DNA from: an uncultured Pseudomonadota bacterium | GTDB lineage: Bacteria; Myxococcota_A; UBA796; SXON01 | DNA length: 64,000 nt | Direction: 5' to 3' | Assembly (NCBI GenBank): GCA_903875225.1 | Contig: CAIQVJ010000112.1 | Location: 207,716 to 271,715 of the forward strand | Part shown: positions 38,506-47,454 of the stretch, piece by piece | Layout of the letters: each line of letters opens with the position of its first letter | Position numbering within the stretch: position 1 is the stretch's first letter | Translations under genes and position numbers: made by a program | The notes under the pieces: generated by a model | Databases searched by the model: none | Seen by the model: only the letters and a program-made list of their open reading frames with translations | Told to the model about the DNA's origin: nothing

Positions 38506-41262
38506 ATGTCTTTGCCCGACCCCACGCCCAGCGCCAACGCGGATACCCATCTCACCGGGGAGAACGCGGCATATCTCGAAGCGCTCGTCTCGGGTGGGCA
38601 GGAGGTGCCCGGCCCCCGGAGCCCCGCCGCGAGCATCTTTCGACCGGTCTCGGCCGCGGGCGCCATCGCGGACAGTGCGGCCGTGGAGCGGCAAGGCAAG
38701 GTCGTTCGGCTGATCAATGCCTACCGGGTGCAGGGGCACTGGGCGGCGTCCATCGACCCGTTGGGGTTCGGCGGGCGCGAGGGGGTCTCCGGCAGGCTCC
38801 CGGTCGCGCATCCGGAGCTCGAGCCCGACTTCTACGGGTTCTCCGAGGCGGACTTGAACGCCGAGGTGTACACGAGCCCGCTGATCGGCATGCCGCCGAA
38901 GGCGAAGCTGCGCGACGTGATCGAGCGGCTGAGGCACAGCTACTGCGGGGCGGTCGGCGTCGAGTTCATGAACATGCTGGACCCCGAGGAGAAGCGGTGG
39001 ATCCAGGACCGGTTCGAGCGCATCGCCACGCTCCCGCCCGTTCCCCGGGAAACCCAGCTGCGCATGCTCGACATGCTCACGCGCGCCGAGGGGCTCGAGC
39101 GGTTCCTGCACACGAAGTTCCTCGGAAACAAGCGGTTCTCGGTCGAGGGCGCCGAGTCCCTGATCGTGATGCTGGACCTCTTGATCTCCGAGGCCGGGCG
39201 GCTGGGCGTGCGCGAGGTGCTGATCGGCATGGCCCACCGCGGTCGGCTCAACGTGCTGATGAACATCATGGGGAAGCCGCCAGAGGAGCTCCTCGCCGAG
39301 TTTCGTGGGATCCACGCAGACGAGCACGATCCCGACCTCACGGGAGACGTGAAGTACCACCTCGGGTACTCCTCGAACCACACGGTGGGTGGCCGGCCGA
39401 TGCACCTCTCGCTCGCGTTCAACCCCTCCCACCTGGAGTTCGTGAACCCGGTCGTGGAGGGCCGCGTGCGCGCCAAGATGGATCGGTCCGGCGACCCCCG
39501 GGGCGACACCATCGTGCCGCTGCTGATCCATGGAGACGCCGCGTTCGCAGGCCAGGGCATCAACCAGGAGGTGCTGAACCTCTCCGGGCTCAAGGGCTAC
39601 AGCACCGGCGGCACCGTGCACGTGGTGGTGAACAACCAGGTCGGGTTCACCACCTCGCCCGGCGAGGGGCGCTCCACGCCGTACTGCACGGGCGTCGCAC
39701 GGATGCTGGGCGTGCCGATCTTCCACGTGAACGGCGAAGACGCGGAGACCGTCGCCCGCATCGTCACCTTGGCGATGGAGTTTCGCCAGACGTTCCACCG
39801 CGACGTGGTGATCGACCTGTACTGCTTCCGGAAGTGGGGCCACAACGAGCAGGATGAGCCGGCGTACACCCAGCCCGAGATGTATCGGCGCATCGCCGAG
39901 CATCCGGGCGTGCGCGCGGTGTACACGAGCTCGCTGGTGGCGCGGCAGGTGATCACCCAGGCCGATGCCGAGGCCATGGAGGCAGGGTTCCGCGCCGAGC
40001 TGGACGCCGCGTTGGCAGGCGGGAGCGCGCCCGTGCACGAGAAGCCGCCGAGCGCGCTCGAGGGCTTGTGGAGGGGGTTTCACAGCGCGGCCCCCGACAT
40101 CGTGGACACGCGGGTGCCCATCGACGTGCTGCGGGGCCTGCTCCGGCAGCTCAACGCCCTCCCGCCGGGCTTTCACCTGCACCGCAAGCTCCAGGGCATG
40201 TTCAAGGGGCGCGAGGAGCAGGCCGCCGGCACGCGCCCGCTCGACTGGGCCGCGGGAGAGCTCCTGGCGTACGGCTCGCTGGTGATCGGTGCGGGCGCGA
40301 CCCGCGGCCGTGCTCCGGTGCGGCTCTCCGGTCAGGACTGCAAGCGCGGCACGTTCTCGCACCGTCACGCGGTGCTCTTCGATCAGGAGAACGGCGCCGA
40401 GTACGCGCCCCTGCAGCACCTCGCGGTCGACCAGGCGGAATTCGAGGTCTACAACTCCCTGCTCTCCGAGGCGGGCGTGCTCGGCTTCGAGTTCGGGTAT
40501 TCGCTCGACGTGCCCGACGCGCTGGTGATCTGGGAGGCGCAGTTCGGCGACTTCGCGAACGGCGCGCAGGTGATCATCGACAACTTCCTGGTTTCCAGCC
40601 ACGCAAAATGGAACCGCCTCTCGGGCATGGTGCTCATGCTGCCCCACGGCTACGAGGGGCAGGGGCCGGAGCACAGTTCAGCGCGCGTCGAGCGCTTCCT
40701 GCAGATGTCGGCGCAGAACAACATCCAGGTGGTGAACTGCACGACGCCCGCGCAGATCTTCCACGTGCTTCGCCGGCAGATGCTGCGGTCGGTGCGCGGT
40801 CCGCTCGTCATCTTCACGCCCAAGAGCCTGCTGCGGCACCCGGGGGCGGTCTCCACGCTGGCAGACCTCGCGGACGGCCGCTTCCAGCAGGTGATCCCCG
40901 ACCGCGCCGGCGCTGAGCGCGTCGTGTTCTGCTCAGGAAAGGTCTACTACGACCTCGTCGCGGCCCGCGGCGAGCAGAGCGTCTCCATCGTGCGCGTGGA
41001 GCAGCTCTACCCGTTCCCGCTCGCCGAGATCCGGTCTGAGATCGCCAGAAACCCGGGCGCGAAGCTGGTCTGGTGCCAGGAGGAGTCGAAGAACATGGGG
41101 GGCTGGGGCTTCGTGGCGCTGGAGTGCCTCGAGGCGGGGATCCCGCTCGGCTACGCGGGCCGCGCGGCTTCGGCGTCGACCGCCACCGGCTACGCCGATC
41201 GGCACAAGTCCGAGCAGGACGGCCTCGTGCGCGAGGCGCTGGGAAGGGCTGCGGCCCCCTGA
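38506..41262 (+). CDS. sucA: 2-oxoglutarate dehydrogenase E1 component
   Basis: Thiamine-diphosphate enzyme of the TCA cycle that decarboxylates 2-oxoglutarate and passes succinyl to E2. 918 aa, near the usual 930. Visible are RLINAYRVQGHWAASIDPLG near the start, the TPP-site GMAHRGRLNVL, HLGYSSNHTVGGRPMHLSLA with catalytic histidines, SHLEFVNPVVEG, GDAAFAGQG, and the C-terminal transketolase-like part with RHAVLFDQENG (family: RHxVxHDQ) and EEQ-to-EES (CQEESKNMGGWGF). No sucB (E2) or lpd follows. The ATG 38506 precedes a short variable N-terminus without the classical E2-binding start. Confidence 0.95.
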   Translation: MSLPDPTPSANADTHLTGENAAYLEALVSGGQEVPGPRSPAASIFRPVSAAGAIADSAAVERQGKVVRLINAYRVQGHWAASIDPLGFGGREGVSGRLPVAHPELEPDFYGFSEADLNAEVYTSPLIGMPPKAKLRDVIERLRHSYCGAVGVEFMNMLDPEEKRWIQDRFERIATLPPVPRETQLRMLDMLTRAEGLERFLHTKFLGNKRFSVEGAESLIVMLDLLISEAGRLGVREVLIGMAHRGRLNVLMNIMGKPPEELLAEFRGIHADEHDPDLTGDVKYHLGYSSNHTVGGRPMHLSLAFNPSHLEFVNPVVEGRVRAKMDRSGDPRGDTIVPLLIHGDAAFAGQGINQEVLNLSGLKGYSTGGTVHVVVNNQVGFTTSPGEGRSTPYCTGVARMLGVPIFHVNGEDAETVARIVTLAMEFRQTFHRDVVIDLYCFRKWGHNEQDEPAYTQPEMYRRIAEHPGVRAVYTSSLVARQVITQADAEAMEAGFRAELDAALAGGSAPVHEKPPSALEGLWRGFHSAAPDIVDTRVPIDVLRGLLRQLNALPPGFHLHRKLQGMFKGREEQAAGTRPLDWAAGELLAYGSLVIGAGATRGRAPVRLSGQDCKRGTFSHRHAVLFDQENGAEYAPLQHLAVDQAEFEVYNSLLSEAGVLGFEFGYSLDVPDALVIWEAQFGDFANGAQVIIDNFLVSSHAKWNRLSGMVLMLPHGYEGQGPEHSSARVERFLQMSAQNNIQVVNCTTPAQIFHVLRRQMLRSVRGPLVIFTPKSLLRHPGAVSTLADLADGRFQQVIPDRAGAERVVFCSGKVYYDLVAARGEQSVSIVRVEQLYPFPLAEIRSEIARNPGAKLVWCQEESKNMGGWGFVALECLEAGIPLGYAGRAASASTATGYADRHKSEQDGLVREALGRAAAP

Positions 41263-41290
41263 CCCCTGCTCCGCCACGAGGCGCCTTCTT

Positions 41291-41299
41291 TGCTATGAT
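41291..41299 (+). promoter_or_regulatory. Candidate extended -10 promoter
   Basis: TGCTATGAT fits an extended sigma-70 -10 element (TGn-TATGAT) 22 bases before the ATG at 41321. There is no good -35 hexamer, as is usual for extended -10 sites. GGAG at 41311 is the ribosome-binding site. Confidence 0.45.
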
Positions 41300-41320
41300 G
41301 CGGCGATTCCGGAGCTCCTC

Positions 41321-41959
41321 ATGGGAAAGAGCCAGAAGACGTCCTCGAGCGTGACGTCCTCCTCCGCAGACGTCCAGACCTGCTCGGCGCCGCCGAACTT
41401 CAGCCAGAGGTACGGGAATGCGGCACAGCAGGAGCTGATCTGCGCTGCCGGCCAGGAGGAGGCCCCGGACCAGGCCGCGGGCCGCGGGGTGGTCACGCTC
41501 CCCGAGATCACGATCACGGGCGATGCGGGGTACACCAAGGGGTCTCCCGACCTCGAGGCGGACGACGACGTCATCCAGAACTGGATCGATCGCGCCTACG
41601 CCCAGGCAAAGGGTCAGGAAGAGCCGGACCGCACCCGGACGGCGTTCGCCTGGCTGGCCGTCCAACGGCACAAGGATGCGGTCGCGTCTGTGGACGTGAA
41701 CATGGCGGCGGCAGAGCACTACCTCGACGCGCGGCGCAACGCCGTGGACGACGGTGTGCTCGGAGGCATCGCATCCATGGGCTTCTACGGGCTCATCTAC
41801 GACCCGGCGAAGGCGATTGCGGGCGGCCTCGGGATCATGCCCGGCGCCACGAATCTCCCTCCCTCGCCGCCTACGGGGGCCTCGATGCGCTGGGGGGCCG
41901 CGGGCGCAAAGGACGGGATGATGGACGCCCCGGCCTCGAAGGGTGACGACGGCGGTTGA
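41321..41959 (+). CDS. Hypothetical soluble protein
   Basis: 212 aa, no signal peptide, acidic. The N-terminal 25 residues are Ser-rich and probably disordered. SAPPNFSQRYGNAAQQELI resembles the short 'RYGNxAxQ' segment seen near the N-termini of some secreted or contractile-injection cargo-like proteins, a weak likeness. The middle contains helical ENWIDRAYAQAKGQ-like and AAAEHYLDARRNAVDDGV segments. The C-terminal region is hydrophobic/glycine-rich (SMGFYGLIYDPAKAIAGGLG), then Pro-rich. The start is supported by GGAG at seven bases. Family not recognised. Confidence 0.7.
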   Translation: MGKSQKTSSSVTSSSADVQTCSAPPNFSQRYGNAAQQELICAAGQEEAPDQAAGRGVVTLPEITITGDAGYTKGSPDLEADDDVIQNWIDRAYAQAKGQEEPDRTRTAFAWLAVQRHKDAVASVDVNMAAAEHYLDARRNAVDDGVLGGIASMGFYGLIYDPAKAIAGGLGIMPGATNLPPSPPTGASMRWGAAGAKDGMMDAPASKGDDGG

Positions 41960-42061
41960 GGGGATCGCGGTCCACGGGCCGGGCGCATCGGTCGGGACGG
42001 CGGATGGACGCATTCGCTCACATGTGGTAGCCGGCGTCACACTCTTCAACCCGGAGCCCCC

Positions 42062-42562
42062 GTGCTGCGTGCCATCCTCCTCCCCCTCGGTCTGCTCTCG
42101 GCCTGCACCGGCGCCAAGCCCGACGACAGCGGTACGAACCCCGCCGACTCGGCGTCGGACACGTCGGACAGCGACTCGTCGTACGACGTCTGCCAGGATC
42201 CCGCGGGGCTGCGCGAGGACGTCACGACGAACGGCACGGTGGTGCTCGACGGCATCACGATGGCCTCCTCCACGCCGCTGGCCGACATCGTCGCCGACCC
42301 GGGCAGCTTCGACGGCCAGGCGATGCAGATCGAGGGCGTGATCGTCGAGGTCTGCCAGACGAAGGGCTGCTACACGATCCTCTCGGATGGCGACAGCCAC
42401 ACCGTCGTGCTCAAGGTGGAGGACGGCGCGTTCGACTTCCGTGACGTCACGGACACGGGCTACTACGCGGTCGGCGAGGGGACCTTCTCGCCCACCGGCG
42501 AGTACGGGCCGCAGGTGCAGATCAGCGGAGCGATGGTCGGCACCATCCAGTGTGCGTTCTGA
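42062..42562 (+). CDS. DUF4920-type OB-fold lipoprotein
   Basis: 166 aa. MLRAILLPLGLLSACTG carries a lipobox, followed by a Ser/Asp/Thr linker of about 30 residues. The folded part resembles DUF4920: TPLADIVADPGSFDGQAMQI, EGVIVEVCQTKGCYTIL, then DGAFDFRDVTDTGYYAVGEG. These are small OB-like domains of unknown role with a conserved CxxxGCW-like motif, here CQTKGCY. GTG start. Its stop lies one base from the convergent radical SAM stop. Confidence 0.78.
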   Translation: MLRAILLPLGLLSACTGAKPDDSGTNPADSASDTSDSDSSYDVCQDPAGLREDVTTNGTVVLDGITMASSTPLADIVADPGSFDGQAMQIEGVIVEVCQTKGCYTILSDGDSHTVVLKVEDGAFDFRDVTDTGYYAVGEGTFSPTGEYGPQVQISGAMVGTIQCAF

Positions 42563-42563
42563 G

Positions 42564-43967
42564 CTAGCCGGTCAACATCCGCACGCCCGCCGTCGCCTTG
42601 CGCATGAAGTCCTGGCGCGAGCGGATCTGCGTGAGGTTCCGGGCGACGAATTTCGGGCGCCAGTAGAACCGGCGGTACGCCTGGTTCAGCAGCTCGCGTA
42701 GCTCGGCACGCGTGAAGTACTCGTCCCACACCTGGGCCTTGAAGTCCTCCTTCGGGTCGTGCATGAACGCCATCCACGGCTCCACGTCGAGCACGCCGTC
42801 GCGCTGTCCCTCGTCCCAGAGGGTCGTGCCCGGAAAGGGGGTGAGCACGTTGAACATGACGAAATCGGGGTCCAGCGCGATGGAGTACGCGATGGTGTCC
42901 ATCACGTCGTCGCGGGTGCGCTCCGTGGGGGTTCCGATCATGAAGTAGGCAACCGTGTGGATGCCGATCTCGCGGCAGAGCTTGAAGGCGTTCTCGATCT
43001 CGCGGACCGTCACGTCCTTCTTGAGCCGGAGCAGGCCCTCTTCCGTGCCCTGCTCCACGCCGAACTGGATGCGGTGGCAGCCGGCCTCCTTCATCCGGGT
43101 GAGCAGCTCCCGGTTCACGCCCTTCACGCGGAAACGCACCGTCCAGCGGAGCTTGAGCCCGCGCTCCAGGATCGCGTCGCAGAGGTCGAGCACCCGTTGG
43201 TTCGTGATGTTGAAGGTGTCGTCGACGAAGTAGAATTCCTGGATGCCGAGGTCGAGGCAGGCCTGGATCTCCTGGCACACGCGGCCCGGGCTCATCACGC
43301 GGTAGCGATGGCGGGGCGTGTTGCAGAAGGTGCAGCGGTACGGGCAGCCGCGCGACGAGATGAGCGTGGTGAACACGCCGCCTTCGCCCATCACGTCGTA
43401 GTAGCGCTTGTAGTCCACCATCGTGCGGTCGATGATCGGGTAGTCGTCGAGGTTGTTCGAGAAGTAGACGTCCTCTTCGGGCACGGGATCGTCGGGGTGG
43501 CACATGGTGCCGGGGATGCCCTTCGGGATGGCACCCTTCTCCCATGCCTCGAGCAGATCGAGCATCGGCTTCTGCCCCTCGCCCTTCACGACCGCGTCCA
43601 CGCCCGGGAGCCCCACGCATTCGCGCGGGAAGTCGGACACATGCGGCCCGCCGACCACGACGTACTTCGCGCCCATCTTCTTGGCGGAGGCGACGGTCTT
43701 GAGCACGTCCACGAGCTGCACGGTGAACGCGGTGATGCCGACGACATCGGGCTTGAACTCGGCGATCCGTCGCTCCAGCACGTCGTAGTCGAGATCGTCG
43801 AGCTGGGCGTCCAGGAGCGTGACGACGTGGGACGAGCGGGTGTTCAGGAACTCGGCGATCGACATCAGCGCGAGCGGTGGGTAGCTCAGGTTCTCGGCCG
43901 AGACGGCTTCCGGGACCTCGCTCTCGACCGTGTGCTTGGCGGGCGGGCGGATCAACATCACGCGCAT
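42564..43967 (-). CDS. B12-binding-domain radical SAM protein
   Basis: 467 aa. The N-terminal half is a cobalamin-binding-like Rossmann domain (MLIRPPAKHTVESEVPE; TLLDAQLDDLDYDVLERRI; YVVVGGPHVSDFPRE). The centre is a radical SAM domain with the CxxxCxxC cluster motif in SSRGCPYRCTFCNTP, then FYFVDDTFN and a C-terminal SPASM-less region. Members carry out methylations or carbon-skeleton chemistry, often on lipids or natural products such as hopanoids or bacteriochlorins. The substrate is not deducible. ATG 43967 has GAGG eight bases upstream. Monocistronic. Confidence 0.9.
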   Translation of the reverse strand: MRVMLIRPPAKHTVESEVPEAVSAENLSYPPLALMSIAEFLNTRSSHVVTLLDAQLDDLDYDVLERRIAEFKPDVVGITAFTVQLVDVLKTVASAKKMGAKYVVVGGPHVSDFPRECVGLPGVDAVVKGEGQKPMLDLLEAWEKGAIPKGIPGTMCHPDDPVPEEDVYFSNNLDDYPIIDRTMVDYKRYYDVMGEGGVFTTLISSRGCPYRCTFCNTPRHRYRVMSPGRVCQEIQACLDLGIQEFYFVDDTFNITNQRVLDLCDAILERGLKLRWTVRFRVKGVNRELLTRMKEAGCHRIQFGVEQGTEEGLLRLKKDVTVREIENAFKLCREIGIHTVAYFMIGTPTERTRDDVMDTIAYSIALDPDFVMFNVLTPFPGTTLWDEGQRDGVLDVEPWMAFMHDPKEDFKAQVWDEYFTRAELRELLNQAYRRFYWRPKFVARNLTQIRSRQDFMRKATAGVRMLTG

Positions 43968-44069
43968 GGGGACGACCTCATGGTACATCGTGGCCCTGTT
44001 CGCGCCGCCGGTCAAACCCGGCGGGGTGCGGACTCGCGATTGTGTAGTCGGGGGCTCTGCGGGCGCGAG

Positions 44070-45494
44070 CTAGAAATCGGCCGCGACGCGCAGGCCCACT
44101 GCGTTCACCGACCCGGAGTAGGTCCCGTTCCCGCTGGTGGTGTAGGGCAACGCGGGGCTGAACCGCGTGTTGCCGTCCTGGAGGTTCCAGGCGCTGTCGG
44201 TCACGACGCGGGTCATCAGGAAGTAGTGGCTGTAGGAGAGCCCAAGGGTGAGCTTCTTCCCGATCCGGTAGCGACCCGCGATGGAAACCCCGACGTTCTC
44301 GAAGTCGAGGTTGACGGGGTTCACCGAGTAGGAGGGGGTCGCGTATTGGTTGTACCCCACGCGGGCGCCGATCCAGAGCGGATCCATCGCCTGGTAGCCG
44401 GCGTTCGCGGAGAACGAGGCGGCGTTCCACAGCCGGCTCGGGTTGTACTGGTCCTTTGCGATGTCGAGCGTCGAGCCGTCCGCCGTGCCGATGGCGTCCC
44501 CGGCCGCGTTGGTGACCCCGATGTGCACGTCGCCATCGGCGGTGCCGCAGCACAGGTTCCAGAGCTCCTCGTCCCATCCGAGCCCGATCCGCAGCTTGTC
44601 GGAGAGCTGGGAGGCCACGTACACCCGCGCGATGGGCGCGAGGTGGAGCGTGAAGTCGGCCTTGCCCGGGATGCTCGCGGCCTCCGACGTCGTGGACAGG
44701 GGTGCGGGAATGTCGACGGTGGCGTCGCCCTTGGCATGGAAGGTCCCACCGCTCGCGAAGGAGAGGCCGACCTGCGCCTGCTTGAACCTGTCGATGAAGA
44801 GCCCGGCGTTCCAGGCGAAGTGGCCGCCGTTGGCCTTTGCGTCGAGCAGCACGTCGTACGCGTACGGGTTTGCGGGCGGGGTGGTGCCCAGCTCGTCCGG
44901 GGCGATGCCCTCGGTGCCGAGCGGGTCGGCGGCCTGCAGGGCCTCGATGTGGTCGATCACGTAGGAGCCGCCCACTCCGATGTGGAACCCGTCGATGGGG
45001 GTGACCGAGACCGCGGGGGTGACGGCGAGCGTGAGGATGGTCACGCTGACGCCGTGGTAGCGGCCGCTGGCGGTGAGGTCCGGCGTCCCGTCGGCGTTCA
45101 GGTACTTGCCGCCGCCAACGAACGGGTCGTACACACCGAGGCCGAAGGTGAGGCGCTTGGGGATCACGGTCCAGGTTGCGCCGAGGAAGGCCACGGGCAC
45201 AGGCACGTGGGCGTTGAGCGTGTCGTAGGCCTCCCCCGTGTTGGGGTCGATCCCGCCGTTGCGGCTCGCGGTAGCGGAGACGTTGATCAGCGCCAACTGC
45301 CCATCGAGCAGCAGGTGGAACCCCTCGGTCGCACCGATGGCGGCTGGGTTGTAGTAGATCGCCGAGGGGTCGGGCGTCGCGGCGCCACCGTCGGGAGAGG
45401 CGATCACCGAGGGGGCGGCGATCGAGGCTGCGTGGGCAGAGGGGGCGAGAAGCGACAACGCGCTTGCAAGGGCGAACAGGCACACGGCGGGCAT
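44070..45494 (-). CDS. FadL/OmpP1/TodX-family outer membrane protein
   Basis: 474 aa. A signal peptide (PAVCLFALASALSLLAPSAHA) leads to the family-typical N-terminus ASIAAPSVIASPDGGAATPD, with PSAIYYNPAAIGATEG (FadL: NPAxLA). The remainder is amphipathic beta strands, ending in an aromatic-poor but Phe-terminated strand (GLRVAADF). These barrels move fatty acids or other hydrophobic compounds across the outer membrane. Start ATG 45494 gives a normal signal; longer in-frame starts (45545) would not. Divergent from the lipoprotein gene at 45587. Confidence 0.85.
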   Translation of the reverse strand: MPAVCLFALASALSLLAPSAHAASIAAPSVIASPDGGAATPDPSAIYYNPAAIGATEGFHLLLDGQLALINVSATASRNGGIDPNTGEAYDTLNAHVPVPVAFLGATWTVIPKRLTFGLGVYDPFVGGGKYLNADGTPDLTASGRYHGVSVTILTLAVTPAVSVTPIDGFHIGVGGSYVIDHIEALQAADPLGTEGIAPDELGTTPPANPYAYDVLLDAKANGGHFAWNAGLFIDRFKQAQVGLSFASGGTFHAKGDATVDIPAPLSTTSEAASIPGKADFTLHLAPIARVYVASQLSDKLRIGLGWDEELWNLCCGTADGDVHIGVTNAAGDAIGTADGSTLDIAKDQYNPSRLWNAASFSANAGYQAMDPLWIGARVGYNQYATPSYSVNPVNLDFENVGVSIAGRYRIGKKLTLGLSYSHYFLMTRVVTDSAWNLQDGNTRFSPALPYTTSGNGTYSGSVNAVGLRVAADF

Positions 45495-45586
45495 CGGGGC
45501 TCCGGAGGGAGGCGCGGATAACCCAAAGTTGCGCCGCGGGAGCATCAGATTCTGAATTTGCGCTCTCTCCGCTTCGAAAACGCGAT

Positions 45587-46480
45587 ATGCGCCGCGCGCC
45601 AAAGAGGCCCCCCTTGCGTCTGGCTCTTCCTACATTGATCCATCCGTCCAACCCCGCCTTCATCGCGGGGCTGTCCCTCTTTTTCGCAGGCTGCTGGGGG
45701 CGCAACATCCCCTACGAGGGCGGCGTCACCGACAGCGACACCGGCGTGGCCGCCACGACGTGTGGGGAGGACGCAGACCTGAGCAGCGGGTTCTCGGTCA
45801 CCGGGACGACGCTCGACCTCGGCACCGGCGGCCCGGCCACCGCGGGGCTCTGCATCACTGCGGTAGACCCCAGCCCGGCGATCACCGGGGGCACGCCCAC
45901 AGTGCTCGCCACGTCGGAGGTCTGCGACGATGGCACCTTCGTGGTCGCCGGGATCCAGACCGCACCGTCGATCGGCATGTTCCTGATCATCGACGATTGC
46001 GAAGGCGAGCCGGACACGGTCATGAAGACCGCCGCCGGGATCGCGCCCACCGCGATCGCGGGCTTCGGAGACGGCGACCAGCTCACGGACGTGCAGGCGC
46101 TCAGCGTTTCGCTCGGCTGGGCCGCCACAGAGCAGACCGATCTCGAGACGCTGGGCTGGTCCGGCGATCTCGCCACCTCCGGCTACATGGCGGGCATCAT
46201 CGAGGACGCGACCGGCGCCCCGGTTGGGGGTGCAACTGTCACCTGCAGCGGGTGCGTGCCACAAGTCTACTACCAGGACGGGGACCCCTCCGACGGCATC
46301 TACGGAGCGGGCACTACGGCGAACGTCGCGACAGATCCTGCGGGGGGGGGGCTTTTCATGATCCCAGCGGCGCCTATCTTCACCTACTCTGCGGGTGACG
46401 GCGACGTGCACACGTGGAGCTCCACGCTGCTCGGCAGCCTGCCCGCCTACGCCGTCTACATCCGATTCACCGCGCAATAG
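45587..46480 (+). CDS. Lipoprotein, paralogue of the next gene
   Basis: 297 aa. A basic N-terminus leads to AFIAGLSLFFAGCWG with a lipobox cysteine. The mature protein is two beta-sandwich-like halves: GLCITAVDPSPAITGGTPTV and GAPVGGATVTCSGCVPQVYY resemble CarboxypepD_reg / Ig-like carrier repeats, ending in LPAYAVYIRF. About the same order of motifs occurs in the downstream gene, so the two are a tandem duplication. It has Cys pairs (CSGC) absent in the paralogue. Function unknown, cell-surface location inferred. Confidence 0.75.
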   Translation: MRRAPKRPPLRLALPTLIHPSNPAFIAGLSLFFAGCWGRNIPYEGGVTDSDTGVAATTCGEDADLSSGFSVTGTTLDLGTGGPATAGLCITAVDPSPAITGGTPTVLATSEVCDDGTFVVAGIQTAPSIGMFLIIDDCEGEPDTVMKTAAGIAPTAIAGFGDGDQLTDVQALSVSLGWAATEQTDLETLGWSGDLATSGYMAGIIEDATGAPVGGATVTCSGCVPQVYYQDGDPSDGIYGAGTTANVATDPAGGGLFMIPAAPIFTYSAGDGDVHTWSSTLLGSLPAYAVYIRFTAQ

Positions 46481-46500
46481 CGCATCTTCAGGAGACATCC

Positions 46501-47361
46501 ATGTACAAGTACTCGCTCATCGCCACCCTCGTCCTCCCCGCCTTTGCGTTCCTCCCCGCCTGCACGGGCAAGAACGACTCCGGCGACTCCTCCGCCGATA
46601 CGGACACCGACACGGACGCCGATACGGACACCGACACGGACACGGATACCGATACCGACACGGACACCGACACCGACGCCGACCTCTACGCAGTCTCCGG
46701 TACCGCCATCGACTTCGCCAGCCGCGCCCCCGCGCCGGCCGGGCTGTGCGTCGTCGCGGTAGACCCGGGCCCGGCCCTCTCCGGTGGCACCCCCACGGTG
46801 CTCGGCACCTCCACGGTCGGCGCCTCCGGCGCGTACACCGTCGCGGACCTCGACACCAAGCCCTCCCTCGGCCTCGTGATCATCGTTCAGGACTGCGGCA
46901 CCGAGGGCACCGTGTACGGCACCGGCACCGGCATCTCGAGCGCCACGCTCGCCGATCTCGGCCCCGGTGAGACGCTCGCAGACCGCACGATCTTCTCGAT
47001 CTCCTCCCCGGCGCGGGACGGCATGGTCGGCAGCTTCGGCGCGGCCGGCACCACCTGGGATCCCGCCACCCAGGGCGTGCTCCTCGGGTTCGTGTTCGAC
47101 TCCGCTTCGAACCCCGTCGGCGGCGCCACCGTCACCGGTACTGCTGCGAGCACGTTCTACCTCGACACCGACCCGTCGGACGGCATGTTCACCACCGCCG
47201 GCGCGCTGAACACCGGCACGGCTCCCGGCGTGGGCGTCTTCGCGATCCCCAACGCGCCGATCACCACGTACACCGCCGCGGCGAACGGCATGACGTTCGA
47301 CACGCTCACCGGTGGCTCGCTCCCCGGCCTCGCGTTGTTCGTGGCGTTCTACGCGAACTAG
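46501..47361 (+). CDS. Lipoprotein with Asp-Thr repeat tether, paralogue of upstream gene
   Basis: 286 aa. MYKYSLIATLVLPAFAFLPAC carries a lipobox. Residues 33-61 are almost pure Asp-Thr dipeptides. The rest parallels the upstream protein: GLCVVAVDPGPALSGGTPTV, NPVGGATVTGTAASTFYLDT, then LPGLALFVAFYAN. The 20-base gap makes co-transcription likely. The acidic tether would hold the domain away from the membrane or bind Ca2+. A strong hairpin terminator follows the stop. Confidence 0.78.
   Translation: MYKYSLIATLVLPAFAFLPACTGKNDSGDSSADTDTDTDADTDTDTDTDTDTDTDTDTDADLYAVSGTAIDFASRAPAPAGLCVVAVDPGPALSGGTPTVLGTSTVGASGAYTVADLDTKPSLGLVIIVQDCGTEGTVYGTGTGISSATLADLGPGETLADRTIFSISSPARDGMVGSFGAAGTTWDPATQGVLLGFVFDSASNPVGGATVTGTAASTFYLDTDPSDGMFTTAGALNTGTAPGVGVFAIPNAPITTYTAAANGMTFDTLTGGSLPGLALFVAFYAN
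46597..46683 (+). repeat. Asp-Thr coding microsatellite
   Basis: A six-base repeat (GACACG/GATACC and relatives) encodes about 14 Asp-Thr dipeptides with two Ala interruptions. Codon variation between units shows some age. The unit is suited to length change by slippage without frameshift. Confidence 0.9.
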
Positions 47362-47406
47362 GGCAGCGCCGTCCGCGGCGCCCCCAGGGGTGAAGACCCC
47401 GAACAG

Positions 47407-47438
47407 GCCGCCGTCCCACCCTCGGGTGGGGCGGCGGC
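47407..47438. terminator. Strong bidirectional hairpin terminator
   Basis: A 15-bp stem (GCCGCCGTCCCACCC / GGGTGGGGCGGCGGC) with one G-U pair and a minimal loop, followed by TTCTTC on the plus strand. It lies between the stop of the rightward lipoprotein (47361) and the stop of the leftward nucleotidase-like gene (47455). Confidence 0.82.
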
Positions 47439-47454
47439 TTCTTCGTGGGCGCGC

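Noticed and set aside
42759..45521. Long plus-strand open frame over the radical SAM and FadL-like genes
   Set aside because: Composition is Arg/Val/Gly/His-rich with no recognisable domain; both minus-strand genes have full family signatures.
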